The notes beneath the pieces were generated by a model. The model was given only the letters and a program-made list of their open reading frames with translations. It did not search any database and had not been told where the DNA came from. A stretch of 64,000 nucleotides of DNA, taken from positions 372,001 through 436,000 of the forward strand of contig JAQFWX010000011.1 of NCBI GenBank assembly GCA_027605045.1, in the 5' to 3' direction. The translations under genes and the position numbers were made by a program. Source of the DNA: Phallus indusiatus (Eukaryota > Basidiomycota > Agaricomycetes > Phallales > Phallaceae). Every line of letters starts with the position of its first letter. Within the stretch, counting starts at the first letter, position 1. This document shows, one piece after another, positions 36,840 through 48,418 of this stretch.

Positions 36840-39800
36840 TCACTCAAAACCTGACGGCGCCATTGACCACATGTTCAAGGTGACGCCAGTAACTCCCCAA
36901 GAAGGGTTCTGCTCGTTGTTTGGAAATCCTGGATTCAAGTCCATAAAATTAGGTTGATTAGAAGCTTCGGGCGGAAATCCTCCGGACTGGAAGGAGGTTT
37001 CTGCCACAGGATTATAATTATGTGGATTATTCGGCGGGAAAAATGACACAAGCGGCGGCTGAAACGTCTGCTGTTGCTGTTGCTGTTGCTGTTGCGCTTG
37101 CTGTTGTTGCTGTTGTTGGTCATCATTCATTGATTGCGGGTACCATGGCATGCCTACTTCGAACGATTGTTCATTCGGGTACATAGGCAAGTTGTTGAGC
37201 TGAGCCTCAGGGGTATTGATCGGAAGCTGGGAAACTCCTCCCATTCTTGGTTGCGTCGTAGGAACATTTCTGATGGGCCTGTTTCGTACTGGTCGCGCGA
37301 TTTGAGGCACAGTTTGCGCAACATTGATCGGAGCATTCGGCGGTGGAAATCCAGGAACCACCTTCGGATTGTCGCAATCGTGTCCCCGTTTGTTCTGGTA
37401 CACAGGACTCGGCTGAGGGAGAGGGAAATCTCCCGCAGATGCAAGTTCACACAGTATCTCACTGCAAAGAAAGATGAGGCATTACTCGTCGGAATAAGGA
37501 AAATATAGACTAACCATAGTCGACCTGCAAGATGCCATCTAATAGAAAATGTCAATGAGCTATATCAACTCAATAGTTTTCAACAAAAATTTCGTACTTG
37601 TTTTGTGCAATCTTCAGATATTGCATACACCTATGAACATCTTGCATTGGTGAATCAGGACTGTTCTCCGTGCCTTGTTTGCGCATTCCCCAAATGTGCA
37701 GTAACGAGACGAGACCAGATGTAAATGCATAAAACATGAGAAAGGGAGCAGAACCTATATCGCAATTCCTGCGATAGGCATCGAGCACTTGTCCGCATGA
37801 TCTAGCAGCATTAGTACATATGTCCAGAGAAGGATATGATAATGGAGCAGGTTTTCCAGGACGGGGAATAAAAGGCCGGTGAACTAAAATTTGGATATAA
37901 TAGTAAGTTGAATAAAGAATGGCTGATTGTTGAGAGAAAATCGAGTAATCCGATGGGGTATTCGGATCCCAGCGTACTGCACACAATGTAAGACATACAT
38001 GATTGTCAAGTTCATCAAGTTCAACACATACGGTGATCAGGGACTGTCGTAATCCATTTATTCAACATGGTATCCAATTCTGCCACGGTATCTTGTGCCC
38101 AATTATTTTCCCCACTAACGCCAATTATCTTAGATTTATTGATAGAATACTATGCAGCATAATGAGGCATGAGTTCCATTTAAACAGTGAAGAACCTACG
38201 ATTGTTCTTAAAGCAAAAGAAAGCATTTGATCAAGTTTGATCAAAGAGTTGAAGAACGCTACAGTGGATGGTTTATCTGCGGGTTGTCGAAAAGCGTTTT
38301 CGGAAATGGGATTCTCCCAGTACTCGTCGTCCACCTCGAGAGGAGGATCAAGATCGAAGCTGTGTTTGGTAAGTTAATATTGAGATTTTGGATAGATAGG
38401 ATGGCGTACTCCTCGTCATGTATCGCACACGGCCGTCCTAAAGCAGCGCTACTCAGTCTGTCGAGGTTAACCAAGACCCTGGATAACATAATCAGGACAC
38501 TAATCGTCGAAACAGAGAAGCTCATGTTACCAGAATGCACGCTTCCATAGTTCAGATTCAATTGTTATCGGCTCGTTTCGTTTTCGATGAGCTCCTACAT
38601 CCTGTGCCACGCGAAGGCCTATGCCAACAGTGACCCAACTAGCATAAGGAGCAGCGGATCCATGAAGGAAGATTCCGGAGAGCTAAAGGAAAATGTCCAG
38701 TTCACGTAAGGATCTCAAAAGTTAATGACGTACAGCATACTGCTGGAGATCATGCAAAGATACTGGTGTGATCAAGGACTTCCTCTGCATCTGCACCTGA
38801 TCAAAGTACTTCCAACCGGCTGATTGTTGTGATGGAATCTTTTCATGATCGACACTTGAATCGGACAAGAGGACGCGGGGGTCATCAGAGAAACGAGACG
38901 CAACCGCACACACTAATAGAAGAACACAAGCGAATCCGGAATCTCGAAGGTGAAGCCCATTGTGAAGTTGCTTTTCGAAAGTTGGTCGATGAAGAAGAGG
39001 AAGGTAAAGGTTATTTCGTAAAAAATACAGTTGGATAAGAGACATCATGAGGTCGGGCGGGGGGAAATCGAAAGTAATCGTGTCAGGAGTGCGTTTGTTT
39101 TCCCACTAAAAATGACAAAAATAAGCCACTCCGTTAAAGCCCAATAAACAAAAACCTTTACCTCGTTCCAATCATAAGATTTTTGTGATTCTCCTGGAGA
39201 TGTGGTATCCCTTCCTATCATCTCTCTTTTCATGTCCATTGCTGTTCTCACCAAGACAAGGCCACTAGACTTCCCGTGAAAACGGCGGTCCATAGAGCCA
39301 ACGGAAAGCTTCTCAATTCCCTCCGAAAGTGGTGGCAGGACAGATTCGTCATCGCTAATATTGTCTTCAGACGCATTTCCATTGTTGTTACGGGAGGTAA
39401 CTTGGCCCCCTTTCCTCTTGTTGCCGGCAGGTTTTTTAATCGGAGCTAATGGGACGTTGGTAGACAAGGTTGCACTTCCATTGGGATTGTTGCGTTCATT
39501 CCACCAAGTCTCCCTATCCATGCTTACACCTAATTCCTGAGTGAAGTCTGCGTCTGGACATAGCTATGTAAGACTGAAGTTAGAATTATAATACGATGCT
39601 AGCTGTATAAAAAGCCTACACGCTGTAGGAGTGTCTCCATCTTTCGCAAGCGTGTCTCAAGATTTTCAACATATCCCTTTGGCGGTCCGCGTTTCTGCGA
39701 GAAAAGGGGCGGGATCATATACAGGTCCTAGCTATATTGATTAACTGTGCCTCTCACCTTGGCGGCTTCAAGATAAGTACAGTCGAGATTGTAAGCAGCA

Positions 39801-40077
39801 CAATTAGAACATCTGCGATCCGGGTTTGAGGCGTAATCGCCTGGAAATCGCGGCCATCAGCTACATCGATCGCACAACTAAGAGCTACTTACAGCGAACT
39901 GAGAAATTTGATTAAACAAGGAAGTCAGGGAACCGAAAACTATTCAGAGGTCTAGGGACACGCACTTTTTTTCCGACGACAAGTATCACAGGCTCTGCCA
40001 ACTCTGCCCTTTTTCTGGGCCCTGATGAAATCCTCGCCCGTTCCAGATCTATTATACTCCTCGTCTCCAGAAGACAT
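36840..40077 (-). CDS. Zn2Cys6 fungal-specific transcription factor
   Basis: DNA-binding regulator. Start MSSGDEEYNRSGTG. The binuclear zinc cluster is ACDTCRRKKIRCD...CSNCAAYNLDC with all six Cys, split by two introns. A basic linker KKRGPPKGYVENLETRLRKMETLL forms the dimerisation helix. The middle shows the Fungal_trans domain (FLRNNLYLPLLHRPTFEKQ, FACVLLLVCAVASRFSDDP, RLSSAALGRPCAIHDEEYD, IECDDEYWENP). The tail is Asn/Pro-rich with a poly-Gln tract and an aromatic ending. The linker and domain order resemble the Gal4/XlnR superfamily. I cannot name an ortholog; a role in galactose control is only suggested by the neighbours. Confidence 0.88.
37068..37118 (-). repeat. Poly-glutamine coding repeat in Zn2Cys6 factor
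   Basis: A run of CAG/CAA codons near the C-terminus gives 16 Gln residues broken by one Ala. The mix of CAA and CAG is typical of a tolerated, slowly changing Q-rich activation region. Confidence 0.85.
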
Positions 40078-40552
40078 GGTGTGGTACAAGCAACAACGCT
40101 ATATTACACGAAAGAGAAAATAGGTTAATTGGGAAGCAGCGCAAAGGGAAACGCGCAAGGTCGCGTGGAACATGCGCAAACCCAGAAAATGTGTTATATG
40201 GCAGTGCGTTTTGCCGGAGTACTTGGAGCCAAGGTTGATAAATAAGTGATTGATCGCTTTATCCTTTTCAAGTTCCAGCGCTCACTTTCGTCAAATCATA
40301 GAAATGCTTCGGTGATTGTTTCTCTCCAGCCCGACTCGTTCCCGCAAATATGTGCTTAGCAAAGCATGCTTAGGTAGCCGAATTACATAACAATATGCGT
40401 GACTGTATAGTTTCATCGTCACATCGTTACCCATACTCTTCTCTTGCAGGCATTGTCAAGGCATCGTTCAAACAACGAAAAATCAGTACGTACACAGTTT
40501 TTTTTAGGTTGTTACCTTGAAACTGACTTGTTATCTTTTAGTCTAACTAAAA
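40078..40552. other. Divergent intergenic region, Zn2Cys6 factor / RPS29
   Basis: 475 bp hold both promoters. A pyrimidine-rich stretch and tag at about 40530-40541, 10 bp before the uS14 start, could be a 5' UTR intron acceptor, common for ribosomal protein genes. No gene seen. Confidence 0.45.
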
Positions 40553-40834
40553 ATGACCCACGATTCCGTCTGGTTTTCGCGCCCCCGCAAATTCGGTAAA
40601 GGCTCACGACAATGGTACTTTTTTCACGTTTTCTGTGATGCAAGTTAGTCAAGGCTAATGATATGTATAGTCGTCACTGCGCTCACGTTGCCGGTTTAAT
40701 CCGTAAATACGGCTTAGACCTCTGTCGTCAATGTTTCCGAGAGAACTCTCAAGCTATCGGTTTCGTGAAGGTATGTCTATCGCTTTCTATGGCTTTACGG
40801 TAGATGCTAAATAATGACTGTTTAGAACCGGTGA
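40553..40834 (+). CDS. RPS29: Ribosomal protein uS14 (RPS29)
   Basis: Small-subunit zinc-ribbon protein. Three coding exons give 56 residues, the usual length: [43 protein letters not shown] and a last exon of just Asn-Arg plus stop. The four Cys ligands are C-x2-C...C-x2-C. Joins are at about 40615/40672 and 40770/40826. Almost every residue matches the eukaryotic consensus. Confidence 0.96.
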
Positions 40835-41336
40835 AAACGTACTGTCATACGTTATCTCATTTTCCCAAAAATCCTATGCAATAACTCATGTTGTATCTAT
40901 GCAATAATTCATGTTGTATTCATGCAACTAATTTCGCAATCTAAGCTATTCTTCAACAAAAGTGTGACGCATAAATAAACTTCACAAGTTATCGTTAAAA
41001 GAACAGTTCCGTATTAGCGTACAAATCCAGTGCTATTTACATTAATGTATAGTTAACAACTTATGCCTCCCCAAAAGAAAAGGAACAATATTTTCAGTAC
41101 TGCTTACTGTAAAAAGGGGAAAGAAAATTGAGACAAGACATGACTGCAGACAGATAAAAGTCATCAGAGGCGTGATAGAAAGACAGGGCGTGTGTGATAT
41201 TGATGGTTCGATGATGGATGCATGATTAGAATGGTTCGACGGACAATAAAAAAAATGCCATGACATAAAAATGAAAGAAAAAGTTTGAGGTCGTGCTAGG
41301 TAGGTAGCAAGCATTCGCCAAATGAAATGATTATTA
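40835..41336. other. Convergent intergenic spacer
   Basis: Holds the 3' UTRs of RPS29 and the DUF1752/DUF3295 gene. No gene or structure seen. Confidence 0.5.
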
Positions 41337-44300
41337 TTACCCTGGAATCATTCCGTCAATTAAAAAAGACACGCTAAGTTGGAGCAGTATAACTCACATC
41401 CGGTGGCATGGTATTCACCAGCCCAACTCTTGGTACGCTGAGTTGAAAAAAGACGGGTCTGACCTTGCGAATCGGCCGTTGGTTGTGCTTCAGGAGCAGG
41501 TGGCTTGGTCGGATTTATTGGAGTCAGTGTTCTCCATGGGCCAGGTAGAATGGATCCGTGAAGACGAGCAGGTCGACCAGGCATTTGATTTTGAGACCTC
41601 TCCCACAGTAGATTTCGTCGTAATTCCTCATCAAGTTCTTCAGAAATAATCCGACGCCGAATTTCATGAGGCAGCTGAAGGGGTGCAGGTTCTGGTAAGA
41701 ATTGATGAGGAAGGATGGGCATAGTAGTGTTCCGAGGAATAGGAGTCTGGCTTGTCATGTGGATATTGGGCTGCTGCTTTTGTTTTGCTAGCGGCGGGTG
41801 CGCTTGCGATCGCGAACCCTGCTTAGCTATAGCTGCCAACCGACGCTCAGCTACGCTGTTGGGTACTGGAATCTCGTCATCACTAGAGTCCGATTCTTCC
41901 TCTTGATCCGCTGGCTTCGCACGCGGTCGATAATTACCTCCGTTGCGCTGCACTTGTGTAGTGCTGGAACGGCGAGTCAAAGGGCCATCCGTCTCTTTTA
42001 CTCTCACGCTTGAAACAGTTACATTCGCCTCGACAGGTGCGACAGGAGAGGCCCTCTGTTGTATAGCGGTCATAGCGGGAGGAGGTGCGGGATGAGACCA
42101 ATTGCGAGCCAACAAGTCCTGCGAGCTACGACTTGTGCGATAGGGGTGGCCAACAGGGAATAATTCAGGGTCAGGGCGAAAGAGTAACGACAAACCACTT
42201 TTGGTACGTGGGAGCTGACCCAGGTTCGAGTACGTTCTGGGAGGTAATTTCTGGAACATATCTCGCTGTCGCTGAGCTTCCAAAGCGGCATCACGAACCG
42301 ACTCTCCCGGATCTCGTTGACGATTGTTATTACTATGGCCATGATGCTGGGTACGCTCACTCCTGGCTAAATCCGACCTACGAGTTCTCGAATGTTGCTC
42401 ATTCGCCACATTCTCTTTTTTATCCTCGCTGCCAGACTCCGATTCCCAAGAATCATCGTCTGTGTCCGTGGTCGAGTAGTCGCTTGATGTGTCTGCAGTT
42501 TCAGCTGAGGTGCGGCTCTGTTTTGAAGGTGGTATGTGACCCAAACTTAGCTGCCCTATAAGCTGGACACTGCGCTGCAGCTGTTCCGAATGTCTATCCG
42601 TCATGTCAGGGGAAACCCCATTAGCAACGTTGGAAGAACGTGACTGAGACGGTGACATGGGGCGTCGGGGAGGAGGGTTGGTGGGTAATTGCCGGAGATT
42701 GGTCTGATGTTGCGGATTCTGATTCAAACGACTCAGATGTTGATGCATTGTCTTGACGCGAGGAACCTGGAGAGTTGCATTATTCGTTTTCGGAGGCGTG
42801 GGAGGGTGGGTCGACGTAACGTCATCACGCTCGCTTTTGATTACTCCTTTTCCTTTGAAATTGTCCTCATCTATCGGTCCGTGTTCAGCTGACGACATTC
42901 GCTTCTCACTTTCCTTCTTGTATAGATTTTTGATACCCTTTTTCGAAGAACCCTTCCGTCTCCCAACGCCGCTGTGAACCATAAAGGTTGCGCGAGGTCT
43001 GCCTCTCGATATGACACTTCCACCTTTAGAAGAGGATATTGACTGTGGTCGTCCCGCTGGACTGGAAGCGCTGAAACTACTTGATAGTTCTTCTTCGCAA
43101 CGAGAAGACGATTTGCATTGAGCATGAGTGTCCCTAACATCAATTAACGGACTTCCTCGTGCGGTACCCCGTCTTCTCGAATTGATACTGCCTGTACCGA
43201 TCGAATCAGGACTTTCCGTTGAGTCATGACCTGACCCGCCGGATCCACTATGTGGGACAGCCAGGAAGAACTTCTTATCCTCCGAGATAGCAGGAGCGGG
43301 GGTTTCAATGGGAGCGGTTGTAGCTCTGCTCGTACCCATGTCTGGTGTCAGTTCGGCTGCAGGGGTAGGTAAATGTGAGGCGAACTCTCCGCTGTTGGTG
43401 GGTCGTTCGGGTAAAGCAATCATATTGCTCGCCCCAGACATTCTTTTGAACAAGGTATTGGGTGAAGAGGAAGTAGTCAAAACAGTAGAGTCTGGCACCA
43501 CCGTGTTTGATAATTGTTGGCTCAAAGATTGCTATGGGAAAAAAAAGTTAGACTCCGGCGGTGAAAGGACGGGGAATCGCATTACTCGAAAACTTACCTC
43601 GTATGTCACATGGTTATTAATAGAAAAAGAAGGCTGGCCTATACTAACTGGCGTAGCCAGCTGATCATTATGACTTGATGGCGATAGTGATGTTTCAGTT
43701 TCAGTAACTCCTGGCCCAAGTGCCAGTCGGGATGGATGAATCGCCGGTATTGGGCTTCGAACAATATCAAACATTTTTTCTGAAGATTCATTAGACGGAG
43801 TAGCAGGCGGGGTGGGATGAGGAGTGGGATTGACAACAATCAGTGTCGGGAATGACTGCCGAGGTGTCGAAGCAGCAGAAGTGAAAGCCGAGCTAACATT
43901 CACGACTGGGCTATCTGGAGGCGCAATAATCTCCACCTTTGGGGACGACAAATGGTGATCGGAATTTAAAGCCGTGGGGTCCTCCGTGGCAAACTGACAA
44001 GCAGGTTTCGCCAAAACAACCTTCTCAGCCAACATCCTCGATATAAGTTTTCCAACAGTCAAAACTTCAGAGGGAGCAGGTACAGGAAGACTAGATTCTG
44101 ACGAAGGAGATCCTTTTAACGAGATGCCAGGGCTAGCCAAAGACCGTTGAAATTGAGCTGAGAAAGAGGAAGGGCTCGCGATTCGGGCTGCGAAACGGCG
44201 CCAAGTAAATAATATGAAACATCTCAGAATCATAAGGAGCAATTACCAGTAGCATTTCTGACGTCAGCCTTATCCGAGGACTGGAAGCCCTGCAAAGGAT

Positions 44301-44970
44301 GACGCCCAGGTTGAGAATTGTCAGAGAGAGACTCTCTATCAAGATCTTGGCTTATACTCGGTATCACAGGTAGCGTCGCTGGAATTTCAGAGGCTTTGTT
44401 AGGATATCCGGATGAATGCTGATACGACGGTTGAGCTGAAGGATGGGGCGCCGGGGATGTCCTTGAGATATGAGAAGCGGGTTTCCCGTTACCCAGACAA
44501 GGAGTTGTTGGAACAACACGACTACTGGTATTTCCATTAGGTAACGTCTCTTCTTCATCATTAACGGCCGTATCACGATCCCAACCACTACTCCCACTAG
44601 TTACTTCGCTGGAGGAAGAGAAAGAAAGCGATGGAGATAACGGGAGCGCGCTGGATATTCTCAGATCAGAATCATTGCCGGTTGTGGCCGGATGTGAAGA
44701 TAGTATCATCCCTCTACGAGAGTACGCTCGATGCCAAAGACGCCATGTCATATTCTCCAAACGTTTACCCTCTGACATCGCATCACTAACTTTTGCAAAA
44801 ACTAGGCGAAAAAAAAATTGCGAGTTGATAAGCAAGCGGATTTATCAGGCCCAGTTGATAGACTTACCAGACCACAGTCTGCTCAGGGCGTCCTCATCTG
44901 AATATTGGATATTGGCCACGGGTTCAAATATGAGAGATAAAAGTGGACGGGGAAGGTTGCCGGGAAACAT
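41337..44970 (-). CDS. DUF1752/DUF3295 regulator (areA GATA-like/Mks1 type)
   Basis: Large, mostly disordered protein of the fungal family that carries an N-terminal DUF1752 and a C-terminal DUF3295 domain; relatives are nitrogen/nutrient signalling regulators. Start MFPGNLPRPLLSLIFEP; after one intron the DUF1752 core reads VFAKVSDAMSEGKRLENMTWRLWHRA. The middle is Ser/Pro/Thr-rich. The DUF3295 part ends with EELDEELRRNLLWERSQN, GSILPGPWRTLTP and WAGEYHATGW. I placed a last intron (about 41342-41397) so that the final coding exon is only GG plus the stop codon, which gives the conserved-looking GW ending. A readthrough end at 41360 is possible. A Harbinger element starts about 780 bp upstream. 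Confidence 0.8.
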
Positions 44971-45752
44971 GGGACGGAGAATATACACACAAATAGACCT
45001 TTGAGGCCGAGTTGAACGGCTCAAAAAAATAGAAGAAGGTGATGAAAGAGTATGTCGAAAGTTGCCAGAATGGCCGAAACACCGTCAAAGTATATCGGGG
45101 AAAGACGATGAGCAACAGGCGGAGGAAGTAGGAAAGCAAGGAGAGGTAAGAAACATGAGGACGGAGCCCTGTCTATTCTTCCAGAATTAGGTAATCCAAG
45201 CGTATGTGATCACGTTCGGTCCGTGGGATAATTAAGAGTCCGACTCAACCGCGTGACCAAGCTCTTGGAACTCAAACCCAGCACCGAATTACTCGTTATC
45301 TACTACTACTTGGCCTCCTGCGTGCGTTCATTTCCGAATTACCTCGCACCTGTATTTTAAAAAAGGCAGCATGGTAGTGCATTCTCAAAGATGATTGAGA
45401 AGGACAGTGGGGCTCATCTAATCTTTTTGCTGTGATTTTTAAAGCTAGCACTGGCAGTAGCCGAGAATTACACAGATCATTGTTTAACATCTCAGGGCCA
45501 TTTCAAAAAAGACAGGATGCCACCAGTGAAGCGTGTCTGACACGCAACAAGGAAATTCAGCTACAAATAGCTGCACCGCAACTCGTTACCCATGGGTTTC
45601 ACGTGACGATCGTTCCGATTCAATTCAATTTATAATTTGACATTGCCCACAACAAGCTCTCATTTTACGCCTCTGCTTCCTACTGGCTGGGCAATAAACG
45701 ACGACATTAATACAGACGACTCGTTCCATTACTACACATACATACACAATAG
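44971..45752. other. Upstream region of DUF1752 gene and left flank of transposon
   Basis: No gene seen. Contains a perfect 7-bp-arm inverted repeat at 45531-45545 (gcgtgtc-t-gacacgc), which could be a protein-binding palindrome. Confidence 0.45.
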
Positions 45753-45790
45753 ATGTTATTCGCTGCAGGCTACGGCACTGTTCCTTAGCC
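45753..45790 (+). repeat. Left terminal inverted repeat of Harbinger element
   Basis: Starts atgttattcgctg and matches the reverse complement of the right end at 31 of 38 positions. The first 13 bases are identical. Confidence 0.75.
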
Positions 45791-45903
45791 TATTCTTTAG
45801 CCGAAAGAGCGTTGATGGGAGCGAATATACCAGCAAAAACGGTACAGTTAGACCCGGCGCGTGTCACGCGTCACAGATCGTGATTACTGCTGCCTGCCAC
45901 TGA

Positions 45904-47184
45904 ATGTCTTCTGACCGTCGAGCACACCAGAAGCGCAAACTACTAGCTGCTACCATTACCTTCCAAAAGTTCTGGTCTCATTCTCTTACCCTCCCATTTA
46001 TCACTGCTCCTGAATTAATCTACCCCTCGTCAGCACCCACAAAGTTTCCTTCTCTAGCTCTAGTTGGGCAGATTACCGGCATCGCAGCCAGCGAAGTCAT
46101 AGGCAGCACAACAGGGTGTACTTCACCTCATCCAGAACAAGGTGGCCATAGAATTAATAAGCTATTCCTCCTTGAAAAAGGACCTAGTCATTGCTTGTGG
46201 GCTTTCGGGTGAGTTGCTGAGATCTGGACATTCAAAATCTGCTAAACGTTTGCTAGGTTTACACACTCAGAGCTTCTTCGTTTGTCAGTTGTACTGGATA
46301 TCCCATCTCCTCTCAAGACACGTTCTGGCCACCTTGCAAGCGCATTAGAAGCGCTTGCGCTTCTTTGCGCTCATCTTCGGTGTGAGGGCACACAATGGAC
46401 CCTCGTTACTCGATATGCGCGTTCTCAAAGTGCAATATCAGAAATTATTAGTGATCTCATTGAACACATTGACAGAAGGTGGAGATTCTTATTAGAATGG
46501 GATGCTGGTGGACTGGTTCATCCTCGTTGTCTGGAAGAGTATGCGCAAGCTTTACGAGACTTCGGGGCCCCATGTGATACAATCTTCGGCTTTATCGACT
46601 GTACTATACGTGCTACCTGTCGCCCAACTCGATCTCAAGAACTTGCCTATACTGGATATAAGAAACGTCATGGGATGAAGTTCCAGGCTGTTGCAATTCC
46701 AAACGGCCTTATTGCTCATTTATCCGGCCCCTATAGAGCACCGCAAAACGATATTGGCGTTCTGAATGAGAGCAAATTGTTGGACACGTTGCAACAGCAT
46801 GCAATCCAGCCCCGTTCGCATCCTGGTGATCCATCGCACTTACGCTATTTCCAGGTTTATGGGGATTCTGCGTATGGGCTTAGCCCTTCTATGTTGAGCC
46901 CGTTCAGCGAAGGACGTGAACCCTTGAGTGCAGAGCAGCAAGCATGGAATACCGCAATGGGTGGGGTTCGTATCTCAGTGGAGCATGCTTTTTGTCAAGT
47001 GACGAAGCAATGGCCCCAGCTGAATTGTTATTGGCGCCAACGAATTTGGGGAACTCGTTGTGGACTTTTATACCGGGTGGCTGTTATACTTACAAATGCA
47101 AAGGCTTGTCTTGATCCAAATCAGACTTCTCAGCGGTATCAGTGTATGCCGCCTAGCGTTGAAGATTATTTCCATGCTGTTTAG
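45904..47184 (+). CDS. Harbinger transposase (DDE superfamily 4)
   Basis: Two exons, 45904-46208 and 46257-47184, give a 410-residue frame. The catalytic triad is visible: first Asp in FGFIDCTIRATC, second Asp in QVYGDSAYGLSP, and Glu in VRISVEHAFCQVTKQW. YKKRHGMKFQAVAIPNG, typical of DDE_Tnp_4, lies between the Asp residues. The N-terminal part (FTHSELLRLSVVLDIP, then SGHLASALEALALLCAHL) fits the family's helix-turn-helix region. The first exon before WAFG is weakly supported and the true start may be later. It converges with the PD-(D/E)XK-like gene. Confidence 0.85.
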
Positions 47185-47420
47185 GTATTGCTCAAATGTA
47201 GAAGTATAAAAGAAATTCACATTTGGTTAAACTAAAGCAAGGACTGTTACAACTGAGGGTGAAACAGCTGCAAAACAACAGCATGAAATAACAGTTTGAG
47301 ACATAACAGAGTAAAACGGCTGAGGAAAAACAGAGCGGCACAAGGACAAAAAAGTATCGTTGTATACAAACTGAAAGACATTAGGCTTGGAATTTATCCT
47401 TCCCCTTCTTATCCTTCTCA

Positions 47421-48239
47421 TCATGATCCTCCCATGAGAACTCGGTTGGTGTCATCGTCCGGTAAGGAGTCAAGTGAAACTGGCTGGTTGGCCACTAATT
47501 CGAGTCTGGGGCTGAGTGATTTTTTGACTTCTGCTGCCAAACGATGCAGCGCCAAGCAGCCGCTCTTCCTGAGTGCGTGATAACCCCACCATTCCTGTGG
47601 AGCCTGTGAGGTTTGGGGTACACTGCCATCTACTTCGGGTCGAATATGTTTAGCTTGCGTGTTGAGCTTCATGATCATGAAGCGAGGACCAAGGCACGAC
47701 AGTCCATATATGGCAGCAGCATTACCCGATGGATTGTCTTCAATGCATATCGAGAGCCTGTCATACAGCTGTTGGTACGCAGATAAACGCAGTCTGGGAT
47801 ACTGGTAATTGTTGAACGGTTTGACTTCAATGATGCAGGCATCAATATATCCTTGATGCCTGACAATGAAAAAAATAGTCCACTCCGGGCCTCCTAAAAT
47901 TCGAGGACGCTGGTGCTGAGGTGCGATCTGGAAACCCTCCTGAGGTGGGAAGAGCCGATAGAGAAGGGAGCCCCAAGGCCCATACCATTCACTTTCGTCA
48001 CGAGATGTCAATGGGACCTGTTTGAATTCATGCAAAAGGATTTCGTCATAAACAATTCCGAAACCCTTTTTAGTTTTCAGAAATGCAAGGTCATTCTTTT
48101 CAGACCGCTTCTCGAGCTGCTGTTTTTTGCCGGACCGAGTTTTCTTATTGGGTTCGTCACTCTTGTCAGAACCATATGCCGGAGAGGACTGAAACTCAAG
48201 TAAGCTTAGATCCGGTTCCATTGCAAACAATCTTACCAT
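47421..48239 (-). CDS. PD-(D/E)XK nuclease-like protein carried by transposon
   Basis: A 272-residue ORF, possibly with an upstream start at 48293, lying antisense between transposase and SANT genes. After a Lys/Ser-rich N-terminus comes GFGIVYDEILLHEF (helix with Glu), then GGPEWTIFFIVRHQGYIDACIIEVKP, where an acidic residue and E-x-K follow a beta strand. A helix with Gln (RLSAYQQLYDRL) and a later strand (AAIYGLSCLGPRFMIMKL) come next. That order matches the restriction-endonuclease-like fold, but this is pattern reading, not a fold search. Similar EVKP proteins occur widely in agaric genomes. Its role in the element is not known. Confidence 0.6.
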   Translation of the reverse strand: MVRLFAMEPDLSLLEFQSSPAYGSDKSDEPNKKTRSGKKQQLEKRSEKNDLAFLKTKKGFGIVYDEILLHEFKQVPLTSRDESEWYGPWGSLLYRLFPPQEGFQIAPQHQRPRILGGPEWTIFFIVRHQGYIDACIIEVKPFNNYQYPRLRLSAYQQLYDRLSICIEDNPSGNAAAIYGLSCLGPRFMIMKLNTQAKHIRPEVDGSVPQTSQAPQEWWGYHALRKSGCLALHRLAAEVKKSLSPRLELVANQPVSLDSLPDDDTNRVLMGGS

Positions 48240-48418
48240 GTGCGATCTGAGAGGATGTCTGCTGCGATGGAGTTGGATGGAGAATGATACCAATCACTAT
48301 ATGTATCTGAATTTGAGACTCCGCTCAAAGCATTTGACAGGTGTCGAACGTTTAGCGGTCACTTCAACTTATGCCCTTGTGTTGTCTTCATCATTAGCTG
48401 GCGTGCAAATGATACCAT

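Noticed and set aside
45531..45545. Palindrome gcgtgtc-t-gacacgc as a transposon end
   Set aside because: No second copy at the right side; the better matching ends are at 45753 and 50022.
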